Source: Helianthus annuus (taxonomy: Eukaryota > Streptophyta > Magnoliopsida > Asterales > Asteraceae). Taken from it: a stretch of 64,000 bases of DNA. The stretch is from the NCBI RefSeq assembly GCF_002127325.2, contig NC_035436.2, positions 111,561,591 to 111,625,590 of the forward strand. Direction: 5' to 3'. This document shows, piece by piece, positions 23,667 to 35,708 of this stretch. The translations under genes and the position numbers were made by a program. Within the stretch, counting starts at the first letter, position 1; every line of letters starts with the position of its first letter. The notes beneath the pieces were generated by a model. The model saw nothing but the letters and a program-made list of their open reading frames with translations, made no database searches and was not told the origin of the DNA.

Positions 23667-24816
23667 GAGGATGTTGGCACTTGAAATTCTGTGATAATTC
23701 GACGTCCAAATTCCGTTTATACACGGAGATATCGTCTGAATACTACACAACCACACACTAAACTCGAAGTGCTGCCACAATCAGGGTAATAACTCGATCG
23801 CTGTTACGATTCAACGTCCGATCGATTATAACTATCCAACGATTGTCTGAGTGCTGCTCAAATTGAGCTTATACTTTGATTATTCGTCGTGATTTCAACT
23901 TGAATATTAGAGTGCTGTTCGAATCCGGACTATGCTCTATTATTTGTTGTAACTCCGATTGAATTATTAAGTATTGCACTTGATAATCTTTGTGAGGGTT
24001 TAATCTCGTGAATTGACGTAACTGCTGTATTAGTTACTAACCTGCCTGTGTGTGCATTGTGTTAATTTAGGATAATCGAGGCTAATCAGTAGGCTTATCT
24101 ATTGCTCGTTAATCTGCAATGTGAGTCATTCTTCTTTTTAAACTGTTTTCTCACAGTTTGTAAGTATTACAAAACTCCAAGTTATTTTCAAAGGTTATAA
24201 TTACAGGGATTAAGTCTATGTAATCACCATATTACAGCCGGTATGTGGGGTTTTGTATACATTACTTATTTCCCGTCACACTTGGACAAACGGGTGGCCA
24301 AGGGGTGATCTGACCACAGTCACAGACACCATTGGACAAATGGGCTAGCCAATGGTTGGTCGAGTGACAAATACTGTGGGTAGTTGGTTTGATATCAGAA
24401 ACATTGTAATTCCCCTTAATACTGTAATTTATAATTAACGGGTCGTTTTAGAAAACAGAATGATTCACTCAGTATTTCCCCGCTGACAAAACCTTTTTCA
24501 AACATGTTTCAGGTGATCTGTGTGATCCAGGAAAAGTGCAGTAAAGCACTACAAGCTCAGAGAAGTGGCTCATTGTGAATAAATAAATAAAACATATTTT
24601 GGAAAATAATGATTTCTGTGTGAAATCAAATGATTGTAAATTATGGGATTTTATCCCTAAAAACTTTGTGTAATATATTAAAACGAGCATTTTTACGGTG
24701 AAAAGATCCTGTAATAAAAGACTTCCGCTGCCGCATAAATTAAATACCACGGGTACCACTGGACTGCTCGCGGCTCCCAATTCCGTCCAGGGTGGGTCGG
24801 GGGTCGTGACAGAAGG

Positions 24817-24828
24817 TGGTATCAGAGC
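24817..24828 (+). other. Element F primer-binding site
   Basis: TGGTATCAGAGC five bases after the LTR end, the initiator-methionine tRNA complement. Confidence 0.92.
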
Positions 24829-24971
24829 TAATAATTAATAACTATTGAGCCACTGATCGAGCCACTGATTTAAGCCTATTACGGAATTAAGTATTTGACA
24901 AAATACTTAATCCTACTAGTTATCATTCTGTGATTATTTGTTGTATTAACTGATTATTTGTTAATTACAGT

Positions 24972-25277
24972 ATGGGTAAACAAAAGTTGTCTGCTATCTA
25001 CCACAAATTAGATATTGTATCTTCTTCTAAAAACCCAATAAACCTAGAAGAAGGAATCTTTGTCCGTAAGGCAAACTATGAGAATCCTCTTTCCCCAGAG
25101 AAAAGGGATTCGATACTTAAAAAGAGTCAGGAGAAAAAGAAACCCCGAACCAAGAGAGTTAGGTTTAACCCAGAAGTTCAAAAGTTGGGTAATAGTACAC
25201 CTTGGGAAGATAAAATAGATAAGAAATGGGCAAATCTCTATATGCTAGCTACTGTATCAGAAAATGCCAATCTCTAA
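24972..25277 (+). CDS. Element F extra ORF 1 (101 aa, basic), unknown function
   Basis: An intact ORF of 101 codons between primer site and gag. The ATG lies one base after a strong 3' splice-site sequence (ttgttaattacag, AG at 24969-24970). The protein is Lys/Arg-rich in the middle (EKKKPRTKRVRF), which could be a nuclear-localisation or nucleic-acid-binding patch, and has an amphipathic start (LSAIYHKLDIV). I recognise no domain, signal peptide or membrane segment. Chromoviruses usually start gag soon after the primer site, so this ORF is unusual. The lack of stops while pol has three lesions is weak support that it is coding. It could still be a chance frame. Confidence 0.55.
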   Translation: MGKQKLSAIYHKLDIVSSSKNPINLEEGIFVRKANYENPLSPEKRDSILKKSQEKKKPRTKRVRFNPEVQKLGNSTPWEDKIDKKWANLYMLATVSENANL

Positions 25278-25462
25278 ATATCCGATAAAGTTGGGTCTAG
25301 TAAGAGAAATCCCAATCCAGTGAATAAATAAAGTTCTAGTGTGTTTATTTCTGTTGTCCTTTGTATAAATTAGTATGCAATAAAACTTCAGTGTTTGTTT
25401 GTTAAACTTTGTTCCAAAGTTTTAACATTACATTCTTGTATTTTACATATATACTATGCAGC

Positions 25463-26200
25463 ATGAATGAGATGTCGGAAGCATTCCAGAATCTCAACTT
25501 ATATCCAGTGCCTTTCGAAGTCTCTCACGACTTTACTGGTTACATTGCTGACATAGAAGAACCTGTGGAATTCAAAGCTCCACCGCTGGAAAAAGCCAAA
25601 CCTAAAAAGAAAAGAAGATACGTAGGGTGGAGGAAAGTACGCCGTAGGAAACCAACTACTAGGAGACTTCCTAAAATAGAAAATCCTGTGAGCATGAACA
25701 AGGGAAAGGAAATAGAAACTGGAGAAAGTTCGAAACCACCAGAAAAGGAAATAGGAATAGATCTTAAGCAAAAGGGAATAGAAATTGGCGAAAGCTCTAA
25801 ACAGTCTGAGGAAATCACGTTCCAGGACGAAATAGACCGCCTACTGGATAATTGTGATGTTCTAGAGCCTATCAACGATAATCTTTTCTCTTATCCTGCT
25901 ACAGCCCAATTCCCACTAGACCTAGGACCAGCTATTCCAGAACCACTAGTTCACACCAGACCATTAGGCCAAATGGAGGAATGGTGGACTAATGACTGGC
26001 AATTCCAAAATATAGTTAATAGTCCCTATAGTTTTCTCCCACAGTTTGATCCAGAACCTATCCCTAATCCGCCAATGAGCTATGAAAATTTAGCTGAATT
26101 ACGTCAGTTTGGTGAAGAACTGATAGGCACCGGGAATAGGATCCGGGAAATGGGGGAGCAGATCTCTTGGAAGTACGACGAGAGGGAGCGTCGTTACTAA
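25463..26200 (+). CDS. Element F extra ORF 2 (245 aa), unknown function
   Basis: The start is the ATG at 25463 (MNEMSEAFQNLNL), one base after a 3' splice-site sequence (atatactatgcag, AG at 25460-25461); the frame is open further upstream but without a better ATG. About residues 45-75 are very basic (KPKKKRRYVGWRKVRRRK), a likely nuclear or nucleic-acid-binding signal. Residues about 85-125 contain two GESSK motifs, each after a KGxEI segment (a short internal duplication). The C-terminal half is acidic and proline-rich and ends in a charged helix (QISWKYDERERRY). No known gag, pol or envelope motif is visible. It is intact and lies between ORF 1 and gag-pol on the same strand. Confidence 0.6.
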   Translation: MNEMSEAFQNLNLYPVPFEVSHDFTGYIADIEEPVEFKAPPLEKAKPKKKRRYVGWRKVRRRKPTTRRLPKIENPVSMNKGKEIETGESSKPPEKEIGIDLKQKGIEIGESSKQSEEITFQDEIDRLLDNCDVLEPINDNLFSYPATAQFPLDLGPAIPEPLVHTRPLGQMEEWWTNDWQFQNIVNSPYSFLPQFDPEPIPNPPMSYENLAELRQFGEELIGTGNRIREMGEQISWKYDERERRY

Positions 26201-26465
26201 AACTGCCAGTGGACCAAAAGATAGGAAGGGCTGGAAAAAGTTTGTCTGTATTATAACTAATATAGTAAAACTGATTCTGTAAAATGGGCAATAAAACCTT
26301 GTAAGATATGGTGTGTACGGAGGCATATACAATATACAATAACAAAATGAAAGTCGAGAAATCGACAATTTTGGTTATGTTTGTATGTTGTAGTAATTTA
26401 TGTCTTCATCTGTGCTAAATTGTTATTAATAAGTTAGACACTAATAAATTCCTACTAATTAGCAG

Positions 26466-29400
26466 ATGGAAAACGCTAACAATGAACCAATTAATGAAGT
26501 AAATCAATCTGAGCAAGAACCGGAAGATCAATATATAACCCGACAAGATATTGAGCACTTTATCGCCCAAGGAATAGCCCATGCTATTCCAGAAATTGTG
26601 GCTGCTGTTCAGAAACCTGCCGAACCACAACTAATTCCTAGTAAACGTATTCCAAAAGATAACGGCAGTAACAGCCTAAATGGAGGCGGCAATCATGACG
26701 ATCATGATCCGCAACCGGCCCCACTCTCTAAAAGAATAAAAGCTGCAACGCCTGGTTGCACTTACAAAGAATTTCTTGCTTGCAAACCCGCAGAATTTGT
26801 AGGTAATGAAGGGGCAACTGCAACACTGCGTTGGTTAGAGAAAACCGAGGCAGTAATTGCAATAAGCAAATGTGCCGAAAAGGATCAAATGATGTATGCA
26901 TCAAATCTATTCAAAGAAGGAGCACTCGAATGGTGGAACACGATCCTCCAGGCAAAAGGAAGAAGGGTAGCCTATGCAATGAATTGGGAAGAATTTAAGA
27001 GTCTTGTCGAAAGAAAATTCTGTCCCGAATACGAGAAGGAACAAATGGCAAACAAGTTCCTGAGTCATCGTATGTTAGGTGTAGACTGTCGAGGATATAC
27101 TTCGACATTCTTTGAATACGCAAGGGTGGTGCCAACACTGGCTTCGCCAGAACCGGTACTCATTTCCCGTTACATCTGGGGGTTAATTAGTGAAATCCGA
27201 AACATCGTTAAAGCTGCGAGACCTCGTACCATTGACGATGCGGTAGAATTAGCTAACACCCTAACGGATGAATTGGTACGCACAAGAGAGGAAGATCGTA
27301 AGAAGGAAATAGCTCAGAAGATTACCCAAGGGTTTCGTATGGGTAATATCAAGAAAAGAGGAACAGGGCAATCCTCATCACCTCCTTTCTGCAGAAATTG
27401 CAAAAAGAAGCATTATGGACAATGCAATATAGTTTGCAATTTTTGCAAGGCAAAAGGACATCGTGAAGAAGACTGCAGGAAGAAAACAAGAATTTGTTAT
27501 AACTGCAGAGAAAGGGGACATTTTCAATCCGAATGTCCTAAGCTAGCTAAACCAATAGACAACAAAGCTAAACCAGCTGAAGGAGCAACCAAGAAGAATA
27601 TACGTGCATTCCAGCTGACCACTCAAGAAGCCGAACTTATTCCAGATGTGATAGCTGGTACGTTCCTAGTACATGACGTATTTGCAAAAGTATTATTTGA
27701 CTCTGGTGCGAACCAAAGTTTTATTAATACTTCATTTTGTCAAGCTCTCAAGTTACCTTTAACCACTCTTAGGCAAATTTTCACAGTTGAAACCGCAGAA
27801 GGAAATTCTGTAAACATAGATAAAATCTGGCAAGAAGGAAAAATAGAACTATTAGGCCATAAGTTTTCTGCAAATTTGTTACCAACGAATTTAGCCGGAT
27901 TCGATATCGTATTAGGAATGGATTGGTTAATAGCCAACCATGCACGAATCCTATGTGACAAAAATGCAGTAGAAATTCAAACCCCTACAGGAGAAGTAAT
28001 TTTAATCACTGGAGATAAACCTCGAAAGCCACTGAAATTTATCTCAGTAATAAAATTGGCAAACTATTCGAGAAAGCAGGAAATGGTGTATATGATTTCA
28101 GTAATCATTAACACTAAAGATAAGGAACTTCAGGATATTCCAATAGTCTCAGAATACCCAGACGTTTTTCCAGAAGAATTACCTGGGTTACCACCTGATA
28201 GAGAAGTAGAGTTTAGAATTCATTTAATTCCAGGTACTGCACCAATAGCCAAAACACCATATAGATTAGCACCTACCGAAATGCTAGAATTGAAAAAGCA
28301 ATTAGATGAATTATTAAGCAAAGGATTCATACAACCGAGTTCATCCCCTTGGGGTGCACCGGTACTGTTTGTGAAAAAGAAAGATGGATCGATGAGAATG
28401 TGTATCGATTATAGAGAATTGAATAAGGTTACGATTAAGAATCGATACCCACTACCTAGGATTGATGATCTTTTTGATCAATTGCAAGGAGCTAGGTATT
28501 TCTCTAAGATAGATTTAAGATCTGGATATCATCAGTTGAAGGTACAAGAAGAAGACATACCTAAAACTGCCTTCAGAACTAGGTATGGTCATTATGAGTT
28601 TACAGTCATGCCCTTTGGATTAACAAATGCCCCAGCAGCATTCATGGACATGATGAATCGAATCTGTAAACCATACTTGGATAAATTTGTGATCGTTTTC
28701 ATCGACGATATACTTATTTACTCCAAAAGCCAAAAAGAACATTGTGAACACTTACACGTTCTCTTAACTTTGTTAAGAAAAGAAAGGCTTTATGCCAAAT
28801 TCTCGAAATGTGAATTTTGGATGCAAGAAGTACAATTCTTAGGTCATGTGGTAAATCATGAAGGTATCCATGTAGATCCTGCTAAGATAGAAGCAATTAC
28901 AAAGTGGAAAGTCCCACAAACAGCTATGGAGATAAGAAGTTTTCTAGGCTTAGCTGGATACTATAGACGATTTATCAAAGATTTTTCTAAGATAGCCGTA
29001 CCTTTAACTAAGTTAACCTGTAAAGCTGCTAAGTTTGAATGGGGACCTAGACAAGAAGAAGCCTTTAAGATTTTAAAGCATAGATTGACGAATGCACCAA
29101 TCTTAGCTTTACCCGAGGGAACAGAAGATTTTGAAGTATATTGTGATGCTTCAAAATTAGGCTATGGATGTGTGTTAATGCAACGCAAGAAGGTAATTGG
29201 TATGCTTCTAGACAATTGAAAAAGCACGAAGAAAATTATACGACTCGTGATTTAGAATTAGGAGCCATAATTTTTGCCCTTAAGATATGGAGACATTATC
29301 TATATGGAAGTAAGTTTACTGTTTATACAGATCATAAGAGTTTAAGATATATATTTGGGCAAAAAGAGTTAAACATGAGGCAAAGAAGATGGATGGAGAT

Positions 29401-30952
29401 GCTGAGCGATTACGACTGTGATATTCAATATCACGAAGGAAAGGCAAATGTAGTTGCAGATGCCTTAAGTCGTAAGTACCATGAGAAACAGAAATGAGTC
29501 CGTGCTCTGAGGTTAAATCTACAAGTAGATTTAATGGCACAAATTAAAGAAGTTCAGAAAACAGCAATCCAAGACGATGCTGAAGGAATGAAAGGTTACC
29601 TAAAAGAAGTAGAACAAGGAAATGATGGAATTTGGAAATTCCATAAGAAACGAATTTGGGTACCTAAGCAAAGAGAGTTAAGAAATAAGATTTTAGAAGA
29701 AGCTCATAAATCTAGGTATACCATGCACCCAGGAAACCATAAAATGTACCAAGATTTAAGGAATAATTTCTGGTGGATAGGAATGAAAAAGGATATAGCC
29801 GAATACGTATCCAAGTGCTTAACTTGTTCACAAGTTAAAGCTGAACACCAGAAACCTTCAGGACTACTACAACAGTTAGAAATGCCTGTATGGAAATGGG
29901 AACTCATAACAATGGATTTTGTTACCAAGTTACCCAGAACCAGAAAAGGTAATGATGCTATTTGGGTAATTGTCGATCGATTAACCAAATCAGCTCATTT
30001 TCTACCAATAAAAGAAACCTTTAGCATGGAAAGGTTAGCACAACTGTACGTGGACGAAGTAGTATCCCTACATGGAGTCCCGCTCTCCATTGTATCGGAT
30101 AGAGATAGTCGTTTTACTTCTCATTTCTGGACAAGTTTTCAGAAAGCAATGAGAACTCGACTAAACCTAAGTACTGCTTATCATCCACAAACAGACGGAC
30201 AGAGTGAAAGGACAATACAAACTCTAGAAGACATGCTCCGAGCATGTGTAATTGACTTTGGTGGTAATTGGGATAGCCATTTGCCATTAATTGAATTTTC
30301 CTATAACAATAGTTATCATTCAAGCATCGAAGCTGCACCATTCGAAGCACTGTACGGACGTAAGTACAGAACTCCAGTATGTTGGGCAGAAATCGGAGAA
30401 AGTCAATTATCAGGTCCTGAAATTGTACAAGAAACTACTGACAAGATAACTCAGATCAAGGAAAGATTGAAAACAGCCAGAGATCGCCAGAAAAGCTATG
30501 CAGACAATCGTCGCAAGCCGCTCGAATTCCAAGTAGGAGATAAAGTACTTTTAAAAGTTTCTCCTTGGAAAGGAGTAGTACGATTCGGTAAGAAAGGAAA
30601 ACTGAGTCCAAGGTATATTGGACCATTCCCCGTGATTCAACGAATAGGACCAGTAGCTTATCGTTTACAACTACCAGAAGAATTAGCTGGAGTACATAAT
30701 GTATTTCATGTATCCAATCTCAAGAAATGTCTATCAGATGAGTCCCTGGTAGTACCTCTTCAAGATGTAGAGGTGAACTAAAAGTTGAAGTTTATAGAGA
30801 AACCACTACAGATCAAAGATAGAAAAGTCAAGTTTCTCAAACACAAACGACTGGGGTTGGTCAAAGTCAAATGGGAATCCAAGAGAGGACCAGAGTATAC
30901 TTGGGAACTGGAATCAGAAATGAAGCGAAAGTACCCTCATCTATTTCAGTAA
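26466..30952 (+). pseudogene. Element F gag-pol polyprotein with chromodomain-like tail; one frameshift, two stops
   Basis: The ATG at 26466 directly follows a 3' splice-site sequence (ctactaattagcag). Gag spans about residues 90-310, with CCHC knuckles [14 protein letters not shown] (about 324-337) and [14 protein letters not shown] (about 343-356). The protease site DSGA is near residue 412. Reverse transcriptase has [12 protein letters not shown] and FIDD (near 747). RNase H begins near residue 885. A one-base frameshift near 29195-29205 moves the frame; RNase H continues to a TGA at 29495-29497, probably from CGA. Integrase follows with HHCC and D-D35-E at 29915, 30098 and 30206. A TAA at 30779-30781 separates the chromodomain-like end (RGPEYTWELE), which stops at 30952. 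These domains place it among chromoviruses, most like Tekay. Confidence 0.92.
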
Positions 30953-30976
30953 ATCTCGAGGACGAGATTTTTCTTT

Positions 30977-30988
30977 AGGTGGGGAGGA
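30977..30988 (+). other. Element F polypurine tract
   Basis: AGGTGGGGAGGA immediately before the 3' LTR, preceded by a palindromic ATCTCGAGGACGAGAT motif at about 30953-30968. It primes plus-strand DNA synthesis. Confidence 0.88.
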
Positions 30989-32469
30989 TGTAACAACTGT
31001 CACGAAAATCGATAATTAGGATGATAATTAGGCAATAAGAAAACCCTAATTGAAACACCCAAGTAATTTCGCATAAACCCTAAAATTTTCATAACAATCG
31101 GAATCAGGATCAGGGCCCCTAAAACTCAGGGGGGGGTAAACCCTAGTTGGTAATATCTTAACAGTTTTACGTGGGAGCTAAGTTTTCAGTCGAAACCAAC
31201 TCACCCAAGCTACCTGTACACGAACACACCCTATGCTAGACTAGGGTCTCTCGCGCCACGCGACACGCGCAAGGAAATCCTTCGCGTGGCGCGAGGGAGT
31301 GCATTTTTCAGATATAAATAGGGGATGTTGGCACTTGAAATTCTGTGATAATTCGACGTCCAAATTCCGTTTATACACGGAGATATCGTCTGAATACTAC
31401 ACAACCACACACTAAACTCGAAGTGCTGCCACAATCAGGGTAATAACTCGATCGCTATTACGATTCAACGTCCGATCGATTATAACTATCCAACGATTGT
31501 CCGAGTGCTGCTCAAATTGAGCTTATACTTTGATTATTCGTCGTGATTTCAACTTGAATATTAGAGTGCTGTTCGAATCCGGACTATGCTCTGTTATTCG
31601 TTGTAAATCCGATTGAATTATTAAGTATTGCACTTGATAATCTTTGTGAGGGTTTAATCTCGTGAATTGACGTAACTGCTGTATTAATTACTAACCTGCC
31701 TGTGTGTGCATTGTGTTAATTTAGGATAATCGAGGCTAATCAGTAGGCTTATCTATTGCTCGTTAATCTGCAATGTGAGTCATTCTTCTTTTTAAACTGT
31801 TTTCTCACAGTTTGTGAGTAAGTATTACAAAACTCCAAGTTATTTTCAAAGGTTATAATTACAGGGATTAAGTCTTTGTAATCACCATATTACAGCCGGT
31901 ATGTGGGGTTTTGTATACATTACTTATTTCCCGTCACACTTGGACAAACGGGTGGCCAAGGGGTGATCTGACCACAGTCACAGACACCATTGGACAAATG
32001 GGCTAGCCAATGGTTGGTCGAGTGACAAATACTGTGGGTAGTTGGTTTGATATCAGAAACATTGTAATTCCCCTTAATACTGTAATTTATAATTAACGGG
32101 TCGTTTTAGAAAACAGAATGATTCACTCAGTATTTCCCCGCTGACAAAACCTTTTTCAAACATGTTTCAGGTGATCTGTGTGATCCAGGAAAAGTGCAGT
32201 AAAGCACTACAAGCTCAGAGAAGTGGCTCATTGTGAATAAATAAATAAAACATGTTTTGGAAAATAATGATTTCTGTGTGAAATCAAATGATTGTAAATT
32301 ATGGGATTTTATCCCTAAAAACTTTGTGTAATATATTAAAACGAGCATTTTTACGGTGAAAAGATCCTGTAATAAAAGACTTCCGCTGCCGCATAAATTA
32401 AATACCACGGGTACCACTGGATTGCTCGCGGCTCCCAATTCCGTCCAGGGTGGGTTGGGGGTCGTGACA
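30989..32469 (+). repeat. Element F 3' LTR, 1481 bp
   Basis: It matches the 5' LTR with about a dozen substitutions. Two insertions are present: acacgcg in the hairpin arm and gagtaa-like bases near 31816. The G-run is shorter. Confidence 0.93.
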
Positions 32470-32541
32470 CTGGCTGACTCGGAAGGCAAAAAGCTTCCAA
32501 GGCATTGGAACGGCAAAACCTTGAAAAGGTTCCATGTTTAA
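32470..32541 (+). pseudogene. Element D pol, third part: integrase C-terminal tail
   Basis: After the ctggc target copy the D frame resumes and ends with DSEGKKLPRHWNGKTLKRF and a stop at 32539-32541, typical of Tat-clade integrase ends. It confirms that F interrupted D near the end of pol. Confidence 0.85.
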
Positions 32542-33499
32542 ACAAGAAAGCTTGGTTTGTATCAAAATGTATTCAAAGCAGAATTATGAACATCTTTTGT
32601 AAAAAGCAAGTATTGCTGAAATGAATGAAGTTGCTTTATCAAACTTGTCTTTCTATCCTAAGATCAGGTTGAGAACCTAGCAAAAAACTCCATGGCAAGG
32701 GCTATGTAAGGGGATGAGCTCCCAGGCCACATCGCTCAATAGGTTCAAGGGTTGAATGAACCTATATAAGGGGTGAGTTCCTAAATCAATACAACTCCAT
32801 GAGACTTGTTAAGAAAACCTAAAATTATCTCATAGACGGGTGTGAACAGCCTACACCAAATGTTCCCTAAGCCTTAAAAATATAATCAACAAAAAGGCTT
32901 AAAAAATTCAAGTAAAAACCAAAGAAATAATAAAAAGGATAGGTGCTAGATCTTCTTGTTAAAAATACAAAGGCTAAGTGTCTGCAGCACTGAACCCTTC
33001 TAGGTATGACAAACATAAGAGTAGCACAAATTGGACAAAGACAAAGTTGCAAAAAGACAAAGAGAGTCTGAAAGAACAAAATCACTTAAACAAAAAACAA
33101 AAAAGATACAAACCAAGTCAGGCCACAAGTCTAAGAAACCTTCAAGGGTTCAAGCCACTCGAGCAACAACTCGAAACCTTAAAGGCTTCAACCTGCTAAC
33201 AGACAGCCAAAAGGCTTGGAAGGTTAAAGCCAAACAGACTGCCTTAACAAAAACAGACACAAGTCTAAACACATAACATGAATAAGAAAGTTAAGATACC
33301 ATACCATACCAAAGAAAGCCCTAAAGGGCTTCCAAACAAAAGATAAGGCAAGTCCTAGTGACTTGCAAACCTAACAATTGTTCAGATGGCCACACAGGCC
33401 TTCAACACAACCAAAAGGAACCTTAAGGGTCCCTGAAAACCTAATATTGTTTAAAGATTACAAACCATAAGTTGTTTTTAGTGCTAAGAAAGCTACGAA
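32542..33499 (+). other. Element D spacer between integrase and antisense ORF
   Basis: Non-coding sequence with loose repeats of motifs such as ccttcaagggtt, aaaggcttg and ccttaagggtcc. No gene is visible. Confidence 0.6.
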
Positions 33500-35708
33500 T
33501 TAAGAATCAACAGACTTGGAAACTCCAGAACCTTCGCCCTTGGTCTTCTTTGTTTTCTTCAGCTTCTTAGTCTTTAAACCTCCATCACCACCCACCGCTG
33601 AAGCCTCCAAGCTTGCATCCTTAGGAACATCCGTCTGACCTGAAAGGGTATCATCACTATCCCCCGAATAGGATTCTTCCTTGAAAGAGAACCCAAGATT
33701 TCGGCACAAACTTTTTCATTTAAGCCCTCCGGTTTCAAGTCCTGCAACACAGTAAGAAGCTTACCGAAACAACCAGAAACCTGATGGATGTAAGGATAGG
33801 TCAATTTCTCCATTTGCTCACGGAGCCTTTAAAAACATCCGAAGCCTCGGGACGAAATAGAGGTGACTTCTCCAAAGGATGGCCGGATTCATGAAGCTTG
33901 TAACCAGCAATGAGGCCTTGGTGTTTCCCCAGGTTGAGAAGCTTAGTATAAACATCACCAAGGGCAGAATTGAACTCCTTAGAATGTAAAAGATAAGTAA
34001 CAACCTGCTGAAAACCATGCTCAATTAACCACTGATTGTCAGCGGTAGAACGAGCAACTGAAGCCTTCAACCCCTCTTTCTCCTCACGAAAAGCTTGTTG
34101 CTGAACAGCCAAAGTCTCCCGGACAGCTTTTAACTTCAACAAGTTAGCCTCAAAACTCTTTTTCAAATCACCCATCTCAATCCCATGCATCTTCTTCAAG
34201 TCACTAACCTCCTTCTGCCATGCTGCTTCTTTCTCGGCAAAACCAGCTATCTCCTTTTTCATCGAGGCAATGGAGGATTTCATCTTATCCTTTTTCTTCG
34301 AAAATTCTTCATACTCATGCATCCTTTGACGAAAACGGGCAATACCTTGAGGAAGCATAGCAGCAAGGTTGCAAGTACTCAAAACCATCCAAGACAACAT
34401 CAAGTCATCATCCATCCCAGCAATGGTCTTGTGCACTGAAGGAGGAGCAAGGTGACTAAGAGCATCTTCACAAACAGCAGCATCTTTGAAGGTGTCATCA
34501 TTCTTCACTAACCAAGTAGGCACATAAATCCCTTCCAGATCTAACCCTTCAACGTCCCTGCTTGAAGACTCCTGAACAGGGGTGGCAACAACCTTCTTGC
34601 CTGGAACCTTTTTACCATGAACAACTAATTCTTTGTCCTTCTCAACACCTGCTTCACCACCTTGATCTTCCGAAACCTCAATATCATCACTCAAGTACAC
34701 TGGTTCAGTAGAAGTGGATTGAGGACCAGCTTTCAACAACCGACGAGAAGATCAGCGGGTCGAAGACTTGGGAACGTTGGACTTAGAAAAACCCTTGACA
34801 TTGGCAACACTAGCATAACCTGTGCCCTCAAACCTCTGCTCAGCAGTCCTAACCATAACATTCTCACCAGGAACAGACGGAGCATCCTCAAACACAACAT
34901 CAGAAGTATCATCACTTTTGATAAAATTCAAAGCAGACATGACTACAAAACAAAAACAAAACAAAAGCAAGTAAGTCATAAGTCAAAAGAAATGCAAAAA
35001 GGGCAAAAAGGGAAAATGCATACCCACGCCATTTCTCATTAGTACCGGATCCCGATCGGCTTTCCCCCAAATGTTACTAACCCCTAAAAGAACTAACAAA
35101 TGTCCAGGGAAGGGACGAACCCTCGAAGGGCACCCCCGAATGGCTGTAAGAAAAGCATCATTCAATTCAGATTCAGAGGGCTCCGGATCATTGAGAACCG
35201 CATCCGGATGCCTCAACACCATCTTGAAGGGAAGAATAGACTCGGAAACCCAGAAAAAGCGATCCTTCCAGGTCCCAAGTGTTGTAACCATGGACGAAAT
35301 AAGGCAAGTATCAACCTTTGATGTTTCAAAGGTGAACCAGTCGCCATTCTTAGCCAAACGGAAAAACCGCCGAAAGAGCAACAAGGAAGGATCATATCCA
35401 AGAGCACGACACAAAACCTCAAAATGCAAAACCCTAGCCATCCCCTTCGGATGAACTTGCCCAAAAGAAACCCGATAATACTCCAACAAGTTCAAAACAA
35501 AAAACGAAAAGGGATAACAAAGATTCGACCATTGAAAATGACGGCAGTAAAGAGCAATCGAACCAGGGTTCGGTTTATCAACAGGAACATCACAAGCAGG
35601 AGCAGTTGGGTTAAATTTTCTATCAATACCATATTCCATACAAAATAAATCTACCTCCTCTTGTGTTAACCGAGAAAATGATTTTGCTAAGTCCTTACGA
35701 GCACCCAT
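33500..35708 (-). pseudogene. Element D antisense additional ORF (Tat-type, transposon-protein-like), with a predicted intron
   Basis: It starts at the ATG at 35708 (MGARKDLAKSF), opposite to pol, between integrase and 3' LTR. Exon 1 runs to 35024 and resembles the N-terminal domain of plant gypsy-type transposon proteins (YCRHFQWSNLCYPFSFFV, LCRALGYDPSLLLFRRFF, KNGDWFTF). A GTATGC donor and a TTTTGTAG acceptor define an 81-nt intron (35023-34943) that joins exon 2 in frame. Exon 2 holds a long charged coiled coil (about 34330-34050). Lesions are a TGA near 34755-34750 (probably from CGA) and frameshifts near 33810 and 33690. A Lys-rich tail (KTKKLKKTKKTK) ends the ORF. Antisense ORFs at this place are known for Tat elements; their function is unknown. 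Confidence 0.8.
34943..35023 (-). other. Predicted 81-nt intron in the antisense ORF of element D
   Basis: On the minus strand the sequence begins GTATGCATTTT and ends in a T-rich run with TTTTGTAG. Exon 1 leaves one base (G) and exon 2 starts TC, giving GTC and continuing the frame. Unspliced, the frame stops within the intron. Confidence 0.65.

Larger units (their letters stand above)
23339..24811 (+). repeat. Element F 5' LTR, 1473 bp
   Basis: It is bounded by TGTAACAACTG and GGGTCGTGACA. It carries a G-run near 23480-23490, a GC-rich hairpin at 23603-23641 and TATAAATA at 23659-23666. Confidence 0.93.
23339..32469 (+). mobile_element. Element F: Tekay-like chromovirus with two extra ORFs before gag
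   Basis: LTRs of 1473 and 1481 bp (23339-24811, 30989-32469) start TGTAACA and end GTGACA. The target duplication ctggc is at 23334-23338 and 32470-32474, within D's integrase tail. The primer site is at 24817-24828 and the purine tract at 30977-30988. Coding order is a 101-codon ORF, a 245-codon ORF, then gag, protease, reverse transcriptase, RNase H, integrase and a chromodomain-like tail. Pol carries one frameshift and two stops, so the copy is nearly intact. LTRs differ by roughly a dozen single bases and two small indels, so it is younger than D. Confidence 0.93.

Noticed and set aside
33031..33276. Plus-strand Lys-rich 81-codon ORF in element D spacer
   Set aside because: Overlaps another chance ORF, A-rich composition, no conserved motif.
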